From Chlorobiota bacterium (lineage in GTDB: Bacteria > Bacteroidota > Bacteroidia > Bacteroidales > JAADGE01): 6,114 nt of DNA. The stretch covers positions 1-6,114 of the forward strand of contig JAUVIG010000233.1 in NCBI GenBank assembly GCA_030592825.1, given 5' to 3'. Under the pieces are notes generated by a model. It was given only the letters and a program-made list of their open reading frames with translations. It searched no databases and was not told the origin of the DNA. A program made the position numbers and the translations under genes. Positions 5,265-6,114 of the stretch are shown here, piece by piece (position 1 is the stretch's first letter; the number at the start of each line of letters is the position of its first letter).

Positions 5265-6114
5265 ACCAATCTAATTTTACCCGTTAATAACACCTGCATC
5301 ATTCCCTGTTTTATTTGCCGATATTTTGCTGTTTTCTTTTCTAATGCTTCTATTTCTAAATCCATATCTGATAAAATTGTGGCTATACGGGTTTGTTCTT
5401 GTTTTGAGTTTGGCAATGAAACATACATACTTCTAAACTTTCCCATAGAAACAACATATCTTTTTCCACTTCCTTCGCACATAGTCTCGGATTGTTCTAA
5501 AAAGTGTCTTGTTTTTAACATATACAAACCGAAAAGTTTATCTAAATCAATAAAATACCTTAATCTATAAATATGATAACTATAAACTACTCCTTCCATA
5601 TCTTCCATTGCTATTGCTGAAATTCCAATATCTGTTCTTAATTCAGAAGATGGTGTAAGAAAAATATCGCCTTTTTTTACATTACAAGATTTTAATTTAT
5701 TCTGCGGAGCAGTAACTTTATGATATAATTCATTTTTGAAAATATAATCCCTTTTAAAAACATCCATATAATTAAGCAAAACTACCGGCTTTTCAGTTGG
5801 ATTTATTTTTTTATCAATTCCTGCACCAGTTATCTCCGCAATCTCCCCCAAAGTCTTCACCTCCCAACCCTCTTTCGGAGTAAGGAGTTTTTGCATTGCT
5901 CCTTGTTTTATTCGGTGTTTTTTGGCAATTAGTTTTTCAAGGGCTTGTATTAATTTATCGGTATCGGACAGAACTTGGGCTATGGCATTTTGTTCTGGGA
6001 GTGGGGGGAGTGGGATTTGGATTTTCTTTATTAAATCACCACTTAAATTTTCTTGACCACCAGTATTACTGAGGTTTCTTATTTCATCATATCTCCCTGA
6101 AATATTACAAAAAA
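5261..6114 (-). CDS. hsdS: Type I restriction enzyme specificity subunit (HsdS), 5' end outside window
   Basis: The frame is open from the window edge to a TGA at 5263-5261, giving 283 visible residues; the ATG at 5896 is internal, not the start. HsdS binds the bipartite DNA target and scaffolds HsdM and HsdR. The visible part holds the end of the first target recognition domain (SGRYDEIRNLSNTGGQENLS), the central conserved region (IPLPPLPEQNAIAQVLSD...ALEK...IKQGAMQKLLT), a second target recognition domain of about 150 residues (from EGWEVKTLGEIAEITG), and the distal conserved region (VSLPNSKQEQTRIATILSDMD...IKQGMMQVLLTGKIRLV). The two conserved regions repeat each other, as expected for the pseudo-symmetric HsdS fold. 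The stop overlaps the rhuM ATG. hsdM is presumably upstream, beyond 6114. The target sequence cannot be read from the protein. Confidence 0.95.
   Translation of the reverse strand, partial: FCNISGRYDEIRNLSNTGGQENLSGDLIKKIQIPLPPLPEQNAIAQVLSDTDKLIQALEKLIAKKHRIKQGAMQKLLTPKEGWEVKTLGEIAEITGAGIDKKINPTEKPVVLLNYMDVFKRDYIFKNELYHKVTAPQNKLKSCNVKKGDIFLTPSSELRTDIGISAIAMEDMEGVVYSYHIYRLRYFIDLDKLFGLYMLKTRHFLEQSETMCEGSGKRYVVSMGKFRSMYVSLPNSKQEQTRIATILSDMDLEIEALEKKTAKYRQIKQGMMQVLLTGKIRLV
5282..5428 (-). repeat. HsdS distal conserved region (repeat copy 2)
   Basis: It encodes about 49 residues with the pattern SLP...EQ..IA.ILSD.D..I.ALEK..AK...IKQG.MQ.LLT, matching copy 1 at 5879-6022. The DNA also matches over the IKQG-MQ part, for example TGTTTTATT at both sites, with about three quarters identity over some 24 bases. 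It forms a long helix that packs against the helix from copy 1 in this family. Confidence 0.85.
5879..6022 (-). repeat. HsdS central conserved region (repeat copy 1)
   Basis: It encodes about 48 residues (PLPPLPEQNAIAQVLSD, then ALEKLIAKKHRIKQGAMQ) linking the first and second target recognition domains. In type I enzymes this helix acts as a spacer that sets the distance between the two half-sites, and recombination between copies can exchange recognition domains. Confidence 0.85.

Noticed and set aside
4853..5570. Plus-strand open frames opposite rhuM and hsdS
   Set aside because: They are antisense to recognised protein families, rich in F, L and I with no motif, and have no promoter or ribosome site.
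5261..5896. A short stand-alone HsdS of 211 residues starting at 5896
   Set aside because: The frame stays open to the window edge and upstream codons encode the central conserved region and part of a first recognition domain, so this ATG is internal.

Overview
The window is a stretch of a type I restriction-modification (R-M) locus, and every gene I can support reads on the minus strand. Base composition is low in G+C (roughly one third, judged by eye). A TAnnTTTG-type promoter, the lack of strong Shine-Dalgarno sequences, and gene families typical of Bacteroidota R-M loci (RhuM, ORF6N, the DUF4062/AlbA-type ATP-binding protein, and a YgjP-like metallopeptidase after hsdR) all suggest a member of the Bacteroidota. 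That assignment is inference from family knowledge, not a database result.

In the direction of transcription (high to low coordinates) the layout is as follows. (1) 6114-5261: the 3' two thirds of hsdS, the specificity subunit. Its N-terminal part, and presumably hsdM, lie outside the window. (2) 5264-4869: a RhuM-family gene overlapping hsdS by ATGA. It is internally deleted, with the N-terminal ~80 residues joined in frame to the C-terminal ~50. (3) 4824-4729: a short reading frame that looks like the first ~19 codons of a DUF4062/AlbA-type ATP-binding protein, followed by unrelated codons and a stop. (4) 4739-3645: a unit holding an ORF6N gene (4588-3716) with its own promoter and a C-terminal phospholipase D-like domain. 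It is bordered by inverted 8-mers and by a possible repeat. (5) 3621-3247: the C-terminal tail (linker plus winged helix) of the same kind of ATP-binding protein as in (3). (6) 3240-190: an intact hsdR. (7) 190-1: the start of a YgjP/DUF45-type metallopeptidase gene, overlapping the hsdR stop as TAATG.

HsdR and HsdS, with HsdM from outside the window, would form the restriction enzyme: HsdS reads the target, and HsdR translocates DNA and cuts it. The segment between hsdS and hsdR is an accessory zone showing decay. One gene there is split into head and tail remnants with an ORF6N gene between them, and another (rhuM) has lost most of its middle. HsdR itself keeps all the motifs I looked for, so restriction may still be functional. 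The most interesting signals are the split gene with the nested ORF6N unit, and the RhuM deletion whose junction coincides with a perfect hairpin. I saw no RNA genes, CRISPR arrays, transposase genes or plus-strand genes.
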